Origin: Deltaproteobacteria bacterium
Lineage (GTDB): Bacteria > Desulfobacterota > Desulfobacteria > Desulfobacterales > Desulfatibacillaceae
Length of the DNA: 64,000 nt
Assembly (NCBI GenBank): GCA_016235345.1
Contig: JACRLG010000022.1
Span: 38,483-102,482, forward strand
Direction of reading: 5' to 3'
Below the pieces are notes generated by a model that worked only from the letters and a program-made list of their open reading frames with translations, did not search any database and was not told the DNA's origin. Shown here piece after piece: positions 1-9,279 of the stretch. Within the stretch, counting starts at the first letter, position 1; each line of letters opens with the position of its first letter. The translations under genes were made by a program, and so were the position numbers.

Positions 1-2388
1 TATTTCGGGGAAAAGAGCCGCGTGGACGGTGCCCGGAGTGCCCTTGGCCTTGGGCATGGCCTTCCAGACTTCTTCGGTGGTGAAGGCCAGCACCGGGGCC
101 AGAAGACGGGCCGTTGCGGACAAAATCGTGTAAAGGGCCGTCTGGGCGCTGCGGCGCTCCAGCGAATCGGGCGGCGACACGTAGAGCCGGTCCTTTAAGA
201 TGTCGAGATAGAACGCGGACATGTCAACGCCGCAGAAGTTGTGCATGGCGTGATAGACCATGTGGAACTCGTATGACTCGTAGGCGGCCCTGGCCTTTCT
301 GATCTGGCCCGAAAGAAGGTGAAGGGCGTAGCGGTCCATGGAGAGCATATTTTCCACCGGCACCGCGTCTTTTTCGGGGTCGAAATCAAAGAGGTTCCCA
401 AGAAGGAAGCGCCAGGTGTTCCTTATCCTCCGGTAGGCGTCCACAAGCTGTTTTAAGATGTTGTCGGATATCCTGATGTCGTCGCGGTAGTCGGTGGCCG
501 AGACCCAGAGCCGAAGGATTTCAGCGCCGTATTTGTCGATCACCTGCTTGGGCGCTATGACGTTCCCCAGGGACTTGCTCATCTTGCGGCCCTTCTCGTC
601 CACCACGAAGCCGTGGGTGAGGACCGCGTCGTAGGGGGCCTTGCCCCTGGTGCCCACCGCCGTCAGAAGGCTTGAGTGGAACCATCCCCGGTGCTGGTCG
701 CTTCCCTCAAGGTACAGGTCGGCGGGCCATTTCAGATAGGGACGCTGCTCCAGCACAGCCGCGTGGCTCACGCCGGAGTCGAACCAGACATCCAGGATGT
801 CCTTTTCCTTGTTGAAGGATTCGCTCCCGCACTTTTGGCACTTGGTTCCGGGGGGTGTGAAGCGCGTGGCGTCGCCTTCAAACCAGACATCCGCCCCTTC
901 TTTTTCCACGATGGCCGCCACAAACTCGGAAAGCTCGCGGCTTGCCAGAAGCTCGCCGCAGTCCGCGCAATAAAGGGCCACTATGGGCACGCCCCAGTAA
1001 CGCTGGCGGGAAACGCACCAGTCGGGCCGGTTTTCTATCATGCCGTAGATGCGCTCGCGGCCCCAGTGGGGTATCCAGCGAACCCGGTCGATTTCGGAAA
1101 GCGCCGTCTTCCGGAGGCCGGTCTTCTCCATGCTGATGAACCACTGGGGCGTGGCCCGGAAGATGACGGGCTTTTTGCAGCGCCAGCAGTGCGGATATGA
1201 ATGGGCGAAGGAGGAGCCCTTGATGAGCATTCCGGCTTCTTCGAGTTTCGCCACGATCTCCGGGTTGGCCTCGAAAACGCCCTTGCCCGCGAAGAACTCC
1301 ACCTCGTCCGTGAACCTGCCCCTGCTGTCAACCGGGGAATAGGTGTCTATTCCGTAAACCGAGCCTACCACGTAGTCCTCCTGGCCGTGGCCGGGGGCGG
1401 TGTGGACGCAGCCGGTTCCGGCTTCCAGGGTGACGTGGCGGCCAAGGATCAGAAGGGAGTCCCGGTCGTAGAGCGGGTGCCGGGCGCGCTTTTTTTCCAG
1501 CACCTTTGCCGAAAAATCAGCAAGAACCGTATAACCCTCGCGGCCCCAGTCCTTCATGCAGGTTTCAACCAGTTCCTTGGCAAGTATCAGCACCTCGCCG
1601 TCGGTTTCAACCGCCGAATAGACGAAATCCGGGTGAAAGGAGATGGCGAGGTTGGCGGGGATGGTCCAGGGGGTGGTGGTCCAGATGGCCACGGAAACCT
1701 TTTTTCCCGCAAGGGCCGGGATGTCGCCCGAAACGTCGTCAACAAGCGGAAAGCGCACGTAGATGGAGGGGCTTTTTTCGTCCTCGTACTCTATTTCGGC
1801 CTCGGCAAGGGCGGTCTGGCAGGAGTTGCACCAGTGGATGGGTTTCTTGCCCCGGAAAAGCCCGCCGTTTTCCGCGAACTTGCCGCATTCCCTTATGATT
1901 ACGGCCTGATACGGGTAGGCCATTGTGAGGTACGGGTCGTCCCAGTTGCCGCAGACCCCCAGACGCCTGAACTCGGCCTTCTGGATTTCTATGAAGCCTT
2001 CCGCGTACTTGCGGCACTGCCGCCTTATGTCCACGATGGACATGTCGCGCTTTTTGGCTCCTAGCTCCTTGTCCACGTTGTGTTCGATTGGGAGCCCGTG
2101 GCAGTCCCAGCCCGGCACGTAAACGGCGTCGAAGCCCGCCATCTGGCGGCTGCGCACGATCATGTCCTTTAAAATCTTGTTGAGGGCGGTTCCGATGTGG
2201 ATGTGGCCGTTGGCGTAGGGAGGGCCGTCGTGCAGCACGAACAGGGGCCGACCCTTTGAACTGCTGCGCAGAGTGCCGTAAAGGTCCGTCTTTTCCCAGT
2301 CTTCCAGGAATCCGGGTTCCTTTTTGGCCAGGTCCGCCTTCATGGCAAAGGCCGTATCGGGAAGGTTCAAGGTCTTTTTGAAATCCAT
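1..2388 (-). CDS. ileS: Isoleucyl-tRNA synthetase, C-terminus cut by window edge
   Basis: Charges tRNA-Ile with isoleucine in the cytoplasm. The minus strand reads [17 protein letters not shown] from an ATG at 2386-2388, preceded by a GGAGG ribosome-binding site at about 2396-2400. The class I HIGH signature ([10 protein letters not shown]) lies at about 2192-2209 and KMSKS at about 571-585, with the CP1 editing insertion between them. About 796 codons are present; IleS is usually 900-940 residues, so the anticodon-binding and zinc-binding end lies beyond base 1. The frame is intact. No T-box leader is seen upstream. Family assignment is firm. Confidence 0.95.
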   Translation of the reverse strand, partial: MDFKKTLNLPDTAFAMKADLAKKEPGFLEDWEKTDLYGTLRSSSKGRPLFVLHDGPPYANGHIHIGTALNKILKDMIVRSRQMAGFDAVYVPGWDCHGLPIEHNVDKELGAKKRDMSIVDIRRQCRKYAEGFIEIQKAEFRRLGVCGNWDDPYLTMAYPYQAVIIRECGKFAENGGLFRGKKPIHWCNSCQTALAEAEIEYEDEKSPSIYVRFPLVDDVSGDIPALAGKKVSVAIWTTTPWTIPANLAISFHPDFVYSAVETDGEVLILAKELVETCMKDWGREGYTVLADFSAKVLEKKRARHPLYDRDSLLILGRHVTLEAGTGCVHTAPGHGQEDYVVGSVYGIDTYSPVDSRGRFTDEVEFFAGKGVFEANPEIVAKLEEAGMLIKGSSFAHSYPHCWRCKKPVIFRATPQWFISMEKTGLRKTALSEIDRVRWIPHWGRERIYGMIENRPDWCVSRQRYWGVPIVALYCADCGELLASRELSEFVAAIVEKEGADVWFEGDATRFTPPGTKCQKCGSESFNKEKDILDVWFDSGVSHAAVLEQRPYLKWPADLYLEGSDQHRGWFHSSLLTAVGTRGKAPYDAVLTHGFVVDEKGRKMSKSLGNVIAPKQVIDKYGAEILRLWVSATDYRDDIRISDNILKQLVDAYRRIRNTWRFLLGNLFDFDPEKDAVPVENMLSMDRYALHLLSGQIRKARAAYESYEFHMVYHAMHNFCGVDMSAFYLDILKDRLYVSPPDSLERRSAQTALYTILSATARLLAPVLAFTTEEVWKAMPKAKGTPGTVHAALFPEI

Positions 2389-2784
2389 CAGCCGCCTCCA
2401 GGGTATTTGATGACCGGTCCGCACAGGGGCCGGTAATAATCGGGTGAACGCCATTATAATGGTTCGGAAAGCTCCGCAGGGCCGCTTGAGATGCCTCAAG
2501 TCCGCGTAAACTCTCTTTTTATGCCACCTGCCGGACACATGTCAAGCACGACGAAAGAGCCTGCCCGGCGAGGGCGTCGGGAACAAGGCCGCCGCGTTCG
2601 GCGGGGGGGGGGCCACCGGCTGATCCTTGTCCTCCATCCCTTCCCGATGAAGTTCTTTCGTTGACAATCGGAATACTTTCATATATTCGATGAAATACCT
2701 GTCCATTACAACCGCGTCTTCACCACGGAGGCATGGGGCTTCCGGGCCGGGGACGCTGCGGTAAGTCATTTCCGAGGGTTTTGT
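2389..2784. other. Intergenic region between ileS and the PilZ gene
   Basis: This divergent gap carries the ileS ribosome-binding site, a CATTATAATG palindrome near 2453-2462 that contains a TATAAT on either strand, a short stem-loop CTTGAG-ATGC-CTCAAG (2485-2500) and a run of nine G at about 2603-2611. No -35 element at good spacing was found for either gene. No further gene is supported. Confidence 0.4.
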
Positions 2785-3141
2785 ATGACGCTGGAACGAA
2801 GACGCCATTGCCGGGTGGACGCCATAAATCTTCTCAATTTCTCCTGCTTCGATGCGGCTGACCGCATGGTGGAGCAGGGAATGGGACGGACCTTGAACGT
2901 CTCCGAGTCCGGCATCCTTTTGGAGACCGCCGTGCCCATGGACCTTGATGCCGTGGTCTACGTCACCGTGGCCTTTGACGACGAGCTTGTGGACGTGAAG
3001 GGCCGGGTGGTCCGGTGCAAGGAGAGCGCCGATAAAGCCTATGAAATGGGCATAACCTTCATAGACATAGATGAAAAGCGCCTGCATTTCATCAAGGAAT
3101 ACATAAAAATGTTCCTGGCGACCTGCGATACTCCCGACTGA
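2785..3141 (+). CDS. Single-domain PilZ protein (c-di-GMP receptor candidate)
   Basis: A 118-residue protein that is essentially one PilZ domain. Both halves of the c-di-GMP binding signature are visible: RxxxR at R6-R10 (RRHCR) and N/DxSxxG at N38-G43 (NVSESG). PilZ proteins bind cyclic di-GMP and alter motility, exopolysaccharide or transcription through partner proteins; the partner cannot be told here. The start has GAGGG nine bases upstream. It has its own downstream terminator and appears monocistronic. Binding is inferred from the motif. Confidence 0.85.
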   Translation: MTLERRRHCRVDAINLLNFSCFDAADRMVEQGMGRTLNVSESGILLETAVPMDLDAVVYVTVAFDDELVDVKGRVVRCKESADKAYEMGITFIDIDEKRLHFIKEYIKMFLATCDTPD

Positions 3142-3167
3142 CGCCAAGCCCTATAGATATGTTTCAC

Positions 3168-3207
3168 AAGGCCGACCCCCGCATGGATGGGGGGTCGGCC
3201 TTGTTTT
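3168..3207 (+). terminator. Rho-independent terminator after the PilZ gene
   Basis: A GC-rich hairpin with arms AAGGCCGACCCCC and GGGGGTCGGCCTT around an eight-base loop is followed directly by GTTTTTT. It lies 26 bp after the PilZ stop codon. Confidence 0.85.
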
Positions 3208-3249
3208 TTATGGTGCAGTGCTTATGATTTCTGACGGGCCTTGTTTAAC

Positions 3250-3371
3250 AGCCTGTCTAAAAACGCGAACTGAGGCGTTGTGCTTCAAAGCCAATTCCGT
3301 CACGTACATTAAGTACGCTTACTCATTGGCTTTTCGCACGCCTTGCATTTCATCGTTTTTATCCAGGCTTT
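3250..3371 (+). repeat. Palindromic element, family 1, copy A
   Basis: An imperfect palindrome of about 122 bp. Outer arms are AGCCTGTCTAAAAACG and CGTTTTTATCCAGGCTT, the inner arms AAAGCCAAT / ATTGGCTTT, and the centre GTAC-ATTAA-GTAC. It lies between the PilZ terminator and the start of the ClpX-like gene. Related copies are at 5193, 14056, 23743, 29086, 35785, 39480 and 49111. Confidence 0.85.
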
Positions 3372-3462
3372 AAATCCAGCCTTTTTCAGCAGGCTCATAA
3401 AGGTCATCCGAACCGGGCGAAAACCGCCTGTTCGGCCAATTTCAGCAAAGCAAGGAACGACA

Positions 3463-5202
3463 ATGGACCAGCATGAAAACATGCCCCGGCCCGAGGAAGT
3501 GGAAAAGGAAATTTCCGAGTACCTTTCCAAAAGGTTCGGGGACAAGGTGAAAATCGTGGCCGCAACCGCCCTGGCCGAGGAAGACGGCGAACGCCGGGAC
3601 AAGGTCGGCCCCTCCAAAAAAAAGCCCTTCAATTTCAGCATCAAGCCCGAAGAACTCACCGGCTACCTCAACCGCTACATAGTGCGCCAGGACAGGGCCA
3701 AGGCCGTACTGTCCACAAAGATCTGCACCCACTACAACCGTGTGGCCCGCGCCTCCGAAGGCTCTTTCGCCAACTCACCCGCCGTGGGCGGCGTCAAGAA
3801 CAACGTGCTCCTTTTGGGTCCCACCGGTGTCGGCAAGACCTACATGATAAGGCTCATCGCCAAAAAACTGGGGGTTCCCTTCGTGAAGGGCGACGCCACC
3901 AAGTTTTCGGAAACCGGCTACGTGGGCGGCGACGTGGAAGATCTGGTGCGCGACCTGGTGCGCGAGTCGGACGACGACCTTGACCGCGCCCAGTACGGCA
4001 TCATCTACATCGACGAGATTGATAAGATCGCTTCGCCCGGAAACGTGATAGGGCTTGACGTTTCCCGCACCGGGGTCCAGCGGGCGCTTTTGAAGCCGAT
4101 GGAAGAGACCGAGGTTGAGCTCAAAGTCCCCCACGACCCCATCTCCATGATGCGGGAAATGGAGCGCATGAGGCGCGAGGGCGACAAGGCCCCCCGCACA
4201 GTAAGCACCCGGAACATCCTTTTCATCATGAGCGGCGCTTTCACCGAGCTTTCCCAGATCATCAAAAAGCGCGTGGAAACCCAAGGCATAGGCTTTTCAG
4301 CCGCCATGCGCAAAAACGGCGACGATTCGGGCTATCTGGCCCAGGTGCGGAGCCAGGACCTTGTGGCCTACGGGTTCGAGAGCGAGTTCATAGGCAGGAT
4401 TCCCATAGTGGCCACCCTGTCGGCCCTGTCGGCGGATGATCTCTTCGACATCCTCAAAAACCCCAACAACCCCATAATACTAAGCAAAAAGCTCGACTTC
4501 GCAGCCTACGGAATAAGCCTCAAGTTCACCGACTGCGCCCTTAAGCGCATCGCCGAAAACGCCGCAACGGAAAACACGGGCGCGCGCGGCCTCGTGAGCG
4601 CGGTGGAAAAGGCCCTCCTGGTCTTCGAGCACAGGCTTCCGTCAACTGAAATCAAGTCCTTCGTGGTGACCGGCGAGGTGGTGGACGACCCGGACGGGGC
4701 GCTTTCAAGGCTTCTGGCCGACCCGTCCGATCCCTGTTTTCAGGCGGCCTTTGACCGGGCCGCCCAAACCGAGCGCGAGTGGCTGGCCTCCCGGTTCCGC
4801 TCGCTTCAGGCGGACCTTGGGGAAAAGTACGCGGTGAAACTCACCCCGGAGCGGGCGCTGATCGCCGCCGACCTCTACGCCAAATCCCCGGGCGACCTGG
4901 AAAGCATCGCCGCCGACCTCAAAAGGCGTCTGGACCGGGTCAAAACGCTCGAAATCCGCTTTCTGAAGGATCACGACCTGGATATCGCCTTTGATGACGA
5001 CGCCGCAAACATCCTGGTTCCGGGCCTCGATACCGAAAACGACCTGGACGCCTGCTACAGGCACTTGACGGCAGGCCTGGAATATGGCCTAAAACTGGTG
5101 AAGGAAAAAACCGGGGCCGGAAAGTTCCTCATCACCCCAAAGGCCCTGAACGAACCGGAAGGCTTTATCAAAGACCTTCTGGCCAGTAAGACGCCCGTCT
5201 AA
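3463..5202 (+). CDS. ClpX-like AAA+ unfoldase without N-terminal zinc finger
   Basis: A 579-residue AAA+ protein of the ClpX/HslU type. Walker A is GPTGVGKT (119-126), Walker B IIYIDEID (D184-E185), the ClpX pore loop GYVG sits at 152-155, and the ClpP-docking IGF tripeptide at 276-278 in a context matching ClpX. A GARGL sensor-2 stretch follows. The ClpX zinc-binding domain is replaced by about 50 unrelated residues, and about 180 residues of unknown fold follow the ATPase. The start at 3463 has AAGGA upstream; reading further upstream would translate the palindrome. The stop codon lies inside the next palindrome copy. It probably unfolds substrates for ClpP; substrates are unknown. Confidence 0.85.
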   Translation: MDQHENMPRPEEVEKEISEYLSKRFGDKVKIVAATALAEEDGERRDKVGPSKKKPFNFSIKPEELTGYLNRYIVRQDRAKAVLSTKICTHYNRVARASEGSFANSPAVGGVKNNVLLLGPTGVGKTYMIRLIAKKLGVPFVKGDATKFSETGYVGGDVEDLVRDLVRESDDDLDRAQYGIIYIDEIDKIASPGNVIGLDVSRTGVQRALLKPMEETEVELKVPHDPISMMREMERMRREGDKAPRTVSTRNILFIMSGAFTELSQIIKKRVETQGIGFSAAMRKNGDDSGYLAQVRSQDLVAYGFESEFIGRIPIVATLSALSADDLFDILKNPNNPIILSKKLDFAAYGISLKFTDCALKRIAENAATENTGARGLVSAVEKALLVFEHRLPSTEIKSFVVTGEVVDDPDGALSRLLADPSDPCFQAAFDRAAQTEREWLASRFRSLQADLGEKYAVKLTPERALIAADLYAKSPGDLESIAADLKRRLDRVKTLEIRFLKDHDLDIAFDDDAANILVPGLDTENDLDACYRHLTAGLEYGLKLVKEKTGAGKFLITPKALNEPEGFIKDLLASKTPV

Positions 5203-5312
5203 AAACGCGAACTGCTGTGTCAGGCTTCACGGCGCGGTCCGCCACGTACGAAAAGTACGCTTGCTCCCGCGCCGTTCGCCTTCCTTGCATTTCATCGTTT
5301 TTATCCAGGCTT
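5193..5312 (+). repeat. Palindromic element, family 1, copy B (contains the stop of the ClpX-like gene)
   Basis: The same outer arms as copy A (CCCGTCTAAAAACGCGAA and TTCATCGTTTTTATCC) but a different inner stem, GGCGCGG paired with CCGCGCC, around GTAC-GAAAA-GTAC. The TAA at 5200-5202 inside the outer arm ends the ClpX-like reading frame, so the last few residues of that protein come from the element. Confidence 0.85.
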
Positions 5313-5411
5313 GATTTTAATAAATAGAACCCATTTCAAACATATTTTTGAGATGGATTCTAATAAACCGGATTGGCGGCTTAATCCAACACGCGGAATC
5401 GACGGAAACCA

Positions 5412-6596
5412 ATGATAGGAATATCCAAACTCTACTGCGGCGGCGTGGAGCCCTCGGACGCCCTTCGCTACGGCAGGCATTCGGGCAGGCTTCCCTCGCA
5501 CCTTCTCCAGTTCTCCGAAGACAAGAAACCCGTGGTGGTGTGGAACATGAGTCGGCGGTGCAATCTTAAATGCGTGCACTGCTACGCCCACGCAACCGCC
5601 CAGGCCGGGCCGGAGGAGCTTACCACGGCGGAGGGCAAGGCCCTCATCGACGACCTTGCCGCCTACGGAAGCCCGGTCATGCTCTTTTCCGGCGGTGAGC
5701 CGGTGATGCGGGAAGACCTGGTGGAGCTTGCCGACCACGCCGTAAAGCGCGGCATGAGGGCCGTAATCTCCACCAACGGGACCTTGATCGACAAGGCGAA
5801 GGCCAAGGCCTTAAAGGACGTGGGCCTTTCCTACGTGGGCGTGAGCCTGGACGGCATGCGCGAGGTCCACGACAGGTTCCGGGGCGTAAAGGGCGCTTTC
5901 GACGAGGCTTTAACCGGCATCGACAACTGCCGAGAGGCGGGCATCAAGGTGGGGCTAAGGTTCACCGTCAACAAGCGCAACGCCTCGGAAGTCCCGGCTG
6001 TCTTCGATCTATTAGAGGAGCGCGACATACCGCGCATCTGCTTCTATCACCTGGTCTACGCGGGCCGGGGCACCAAACTCATGGAAGAGGACCTCGACCA
6101 CGCCGAAACCCGCGCGGTTGTGGACCTCATCATGGACCGGGCGCGCGATCTCTCCGACCGGGGCAGGCCCAAGGAGGTCCTAACCGTCGATAATCACGCG
6201 GACGGGCCCTACGTCTACCTGCGGCTTCTGAAGGAGGACCCGGACCGGGCGGCCCAGGTGCTGGAGCTGTTAAAAATGAACGAGGGAAACAGCACAGGCC
6301 GGGGCATCGGCTGCGTTAGCTGGGACGGAAGCGTCCACGCCGACCAGTTCTTCCGCCATGTCACATTCGGAAACGTGCGCCAGCGCCCATTTTCCGTCAT
6401 CTGGGAGGACCTCTCCCACCCCATTCTCGCCAAGTTGAAGGACAAGCGCCCCCACGTCAAGGGCCGTTGCGCCGCCTGCCGCTGGTTGGACATCTGCGGC
6501 GGCAACTTCCGCGTCCGCGCCGAGGCCGCCACCGGCGACCTCTGGGCCCCCGACCCGGCGTGCTATTTAACGGATGATGAGATCAGACCTGCATAA
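5412..6596 (+). CDS. ahbC: Radical SAM 12,18-didecarboxysiroheme deacetylase (AhbC-like)
   Basis: A 394-residue radical SAM/SPASM protein. The 4Fe-4S motif CxxxCxxC is C50, C54, C57, with GGEP at 94-97. A C-terminal auxiliary-cluster set includes C301, C353, C356, C362 and C384. The N-terminus MIGISKLYCGGVEPSDALRY is characteristic of AhbC, which removes acetate groups from didecarboxysiroheme in the alternative heme pathway of sulfate reducers and archaea. It is cytosolic. No other ahb gene is in the window, so the pathway is scattered or continues elsewhere. The start is at the conserved N-terminus; its ribosome-binding site is weak. Confidence 0.85.
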   Translation: MIGISKLYCGGVEPSDALRYGRHSGRLPSHLLQFSEDKKPVVVWNMSRRCNLKCVHCYAHATAQAGPEELTTAEGKALIDDLAAYGSPVMLFSGGEPVMREDLVELADHAVKRGMRAVISTNGTLIDKAKAKALKDVGLSYVGVSLDGMREVHDRFRGVKGAFDEALTGIDNCREAGIKVGLRFTVNKRNASEVPAVFDLLEERDIPRICFYHLVYAGRGTKLMEEDLDHAETRAVVDLIMDRARDLSDRGRPKEVLTVDNHADGPYVYLRLLKEDPDRAAQVLELLKMNEGNSTGRGIGCVSWDGSVHADQFFRHVTFGNVRQRPFSVIWEDLSHPILAKLKDKRPHVKGRCAACRWLDICGGNFRVRAEAATGDLWAPDPACYLTDDEIRPA

Positions 6597-6603
6597 AAGC
6601 ACA

Positions 6604-6627
6604 ATGGCCGCGTGAAAACGCGGCCAT
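6604..6627. terminator. Hairpin between convergent ahbC and SEFIR genes
   Basis: A perfect 9-bp stem ATGGCCGCG / CGCGGCCAT with a six-base loop, in the short gap between two convergent genes. It has only a weak T tract on either side, so efficiency is uncertain. Confidence 0.55.
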
Positions 6628-6657
6628 GATTTAAACTATCCCGAAACATATTAATAT

Positions 6658-8106
6658 TCATATATAATTACTTCCGTCATCATATAATAATTCTAAATTC
6701 ATCAACGCCTTAAACGGAATCTCATGATGATCAATTTGCCAATCATAAAGATACTTTTCATAAGCTTTATCAAGCCTCTGAATTATTTCCTTTTTTGAAG
6801 TTATATTTAATAACTTTTTTAATCTATTAAAATGGTGCCTATTTGTTGCTCTTATAAAAATCTCAAAAGGCTTTCTATCATAAAATTCTTTATACACCAG
6901 CGTTTTTGGAAACCAATAATACCCAGTGCTATTATTCAATATCCATCTAAGGCATAAAATGAAATCTGCCTGCATTATGCTTTCAAAAGGCAATGGTTTT
7001 ATATCAGCCCTATTATGAATTAAATCAGCTGTTAACGAAATTCTATTCAGGTTCAATCGCTTATTTCTATTCTCTAAGCCCTCAATATAATTGTTAAATG
7101 AACTAAATGACTGCAATTTTCCACCATTTTTCATCAAGTAGTAATCTTCACTTAAAAATAAATCTAATAGTTCATATTTATTATAACGAATAAGCGTAGC
7201 CGCTAAATAGATAAATAGCTCCATATTGAAAAATTTATAATGATCAAACCATCTTTTATTATATCTTTGCATGTCTTGTGCCGGATAATTAAATTCTAAC
7301 GCTTTTTCTAAAAATGCATGAATAATGTTAAAGGACTCGCCAGCTACCTGAGAGTTAACAACTAACAATAAATACTCAACAAATTGGTCGCGATACGGCT
7401 TTAATCTTGCGATGCCATCAACTATTTGCTCATCAATATCTTCACTTTCACCCTGAAATCTGATGTCTTCCATCCCTTCCAAAACCCGATCAAGGAAAAT
7501 ATTTCCAAGTATGCCTGCACTTGGCTTGCCTGCTAACATCGCCTCCTTGAAAGCTGCAAAAGCATGTTGGCTGGTTCCGGCCCTTGGGGATTCCTCCAAT
7601 AAATAAGCCGGGGGCTTACCGCGTTTGGGCTTTGTTAGCAATGGCCTTTCATATATATTTCTTATAAGTTTTTCATATTCAGCATAGTAATTTTCTGTTT
7701 TGGCTAAGTTAATGTACATTCGTGTTCCTAAAAAGGTCGGCAACCATGGATTTCCATCTTCTTTAAACTCTACAACAACAGGTATAAATTTTTCCTGTTT
7801 CACCTTGGAATATACTTCTATCGAAATAATTTGTGATTCTGTCCCTACTCCTCCTTCTCTTGCATCAGCTTTTTCCGCATATTTTTGGTCAGAAATGATG
7901 ATTACTTTTGATATCAGAGGGTCAGTCACCATCTGTTCCATAAATGCATATTTGTCATGCCCTTCCCTCAATTCCCACTTATCAAGCACTACATTGACAC
8001 CGTCGCTCATAAGGTTTTCCGAGAGCTTAATTATGAAATCTTCATGTTGAGGCGAGCTCCAGCTATATGAAATGAATACTCTAGGGGTTTCTAAAGTCGT
8101 GGGCAT
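6658..8106 (-). CDS. SEFIR-domain protein, candidate anti-phage effector
   Basis: A 482-residue protein whose first roughly 140 residues form a SEFIR (TIR-like) domain: VFISYSWSSPQHEDFIIKL, then VVLDKWELREGHD and VIIISDQKYAEKAD. The remaining 340 residues look alpha-helical and match nothing I recognise. SEFIR proteins are a reported single-gene bacterial defence type; TIR-related domains of this kind often consume NAD on phage sensing. The gene is markedly AT-rich against its GC-rich neighbours, pointing to horizontal transfer. AAGGAG lies about 11 bases before the ATG. An S24-type repressor gene lies 111 bp upstream on the same strand and may control it. Confidence 0.8.
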   Translation of the reverse strand: MPTTLETPRVFISYSWSSPQHEDFIIKLSENLMSDGVNVVLDKWELREGHDKYAFMEQMVTDPLISKVIIISDQKYAEKADAREGGVGTESQIISIEVYSKVKQEKFIPVVVEFKEDGNPWLPTFLGTRMYINLAKTENYYAEYEKLIRNIYERPLLTKPKRGKPPAYLLEESPRAGTSQHAFAAFKEAMLAGKPSAGILGNIFLDRVLEGMEDIRFQGESEDIDEQIVDGIARLKPYRDQFVEYLLLVVNSQVAGESFNIIHAFLEKALEFNYPAQDMQRYNKRWFDHYKFFNMELFIYLAATLIRYNKYELLDLFLSEDYYLMKNGGKLQSFSSFNNYIEGLENRNKRLNLNRISLTADLIHNRADIKPLPFESIMQADFILCLRWILNNSTGYYWFPKTLVYKEFYDRKPFEIFIRATNRHHFNRLKKLLNITSKKEIIQRLDKAYEKYLYDWQIDHHEIPFKALMNLELLYDDGSNYI

Positions 8107-8217
8107 AGTGCATTATCTCCTTTCCTTCCAGTCTATATTATGATTCATGTATTACATTGTCAAGCGCGGCATATCCCATCTACACTTTTTAGAGAAAACT
8201 TGCCCAACAAGAGCATG

Positions 8218-8901
8218 TTATAATTCTTTTCCAACCCACACCACCCTTCCTATGATGACCACCGAGGCGAGGTCGGTTATGGTGTAGTCGCGGTGGCCTT
8301 CGGCAATGTTGTCCGAGCGCACCAGAAGGCTTCCGGGCTCAAGGAAGAGGCGTTTCACCTTCAAAAGCGCCTCCCCTCCCACCACGTCGTCCATGAAGGC
8401 GTAAATTTTCCCCGAAAGCACGTCGGTCAACCGGTTCTTGGAGGTGTCCACCAGGACCAGGTCGCGGTTTCCTATGGTGGGGCTCATGGAGTCGCCCTCC
8501 ACCTCAAGGGCCACCAGCCGGTTCACCGGGGCAATTTTGGAGAGCCAGTCCCGCCGGAAAGCCACCTGGAAATCCACCTCCCCCGCGTCGGAAAAGGCCC
8601 AGGAGCCGCCCCCGCCCGAAAGCCTGGCCCTGTGCTTGGGAATCTGCGCAAACTCGCCCTCCCGGTCATCCTCCCTCATCCGGCCCTCGCCGGTTACGAG
8701 CCAGTGGAAATTGACCCCCCGGTCCACGGCCAGCCTGTAGAGGCGCTCCCACGGGAGCGAATCCCGGCTTTTCCAGTTGGCGAAGGTCTGGGGCTTGACG
8801 TCCAGCGCAAGGGCCGTCTGGCGGTCGGATTTCGTGTTCAGAATCACGGCCACGCGATCCAGGATGCTTTCCGCATTCAAAATGAAGTTCTCGCCCGGCA
8901 T
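8218..8901 (-). CDS. CI/LexA-like repressor with S24 peptidase domain
   Basis: A 227-residue regulator. The N-terminal helix-turn-helix (about 10-70) is of the phage CI type. The C-terminal half is an S24 fold with nucleophile Ser138 in EGDSMSPT and a candidate Lys183 in KVKRL. An Ala106-Gly107 pair sits before the catalytic domain at a place where such repressors self-cleave. The start at 8901 has AGGAGG six bases upstream; a longer in-frame opening to 9003 has no such site. With no phage genes nearby, control of the downstream SEFIR gene after DNA damage or infection is a reasonable inference. Confidence 0.8.
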   Translation of the reverse strand: MPGENFILNAESILDRVAVILNTKSDRQTALALDVKPQTFANWKSRDSLPWERLYRLAVDRGVNFHWLVTGEGRMREDDREGEFAQIPKHRARLSGGGGSWAFSDAGEVDFQVAFRRDWLSKIAPVNRLVALEVEGDSMSPTIGNRDLVLVDTSKNRLTDVLSGKIYAFMDDVVGGEALLKVKRLFLEPGSLLVRSDNIAEGHRDYTITDLASVVIIGRVVWVGKEL

Positions 8902-9279
8902 GGTGTCCTCCTGACAAAAAAGCAAACAGAAGCAGAGGTGTCTTGCTTTCAAAAAATTGGAACTTCCGGCCTGACCCGCTTCAAAAGCCTGATTATTCTC
9001 CAATTTTTCGTCCAGATACGATATTTGTGAGATAAAATCAATAAAAATTCACTCAAATTGGGATATTTTTGTCAAAAATATGAATTTTAGGCTTCCTGCC
9101 CATTTTTCGTGAAATTTCAGCCAATTGCCCCAAAACGGCCTCCTGCGACGGATTTTCCCCTTTGCCTGCGCCCTCCCGCAGTCCCCTTCTTTTGATGGAA
9201 AAGAGGCCCTGCCGCCGTTTTTTTTCCTGAATGTTTATGCTATAAGGCAGGCTCTCATCAAATCCGAAAAACCTAAAAC
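8902..9279. promoter_or_regulatory. AT-rich intergenic region with operator-like palindromes
   Basis: The gap between the divergent S24 repressor and acetoacetyl-CoA synthetase genes holds a perfect palindrome ATATTTTT-GTC-AAAAATAT (9063-9081). It also holds an inverted repeat AAAAATTGGA (8952-8961) / TCCAATTTTT (8999-9008). These are candidate binding sites for the adjacent repressor. No gene is supported here. Confidence 0.45.

Noticed and set aside
1201..2064. Long plus-strand open frame of 287 codons
   Set aside because: Antisense to ileS, whose frame carries HIGH, KMSKS and continuous family similarity; low-stop antisense frames are expected at this GC content.
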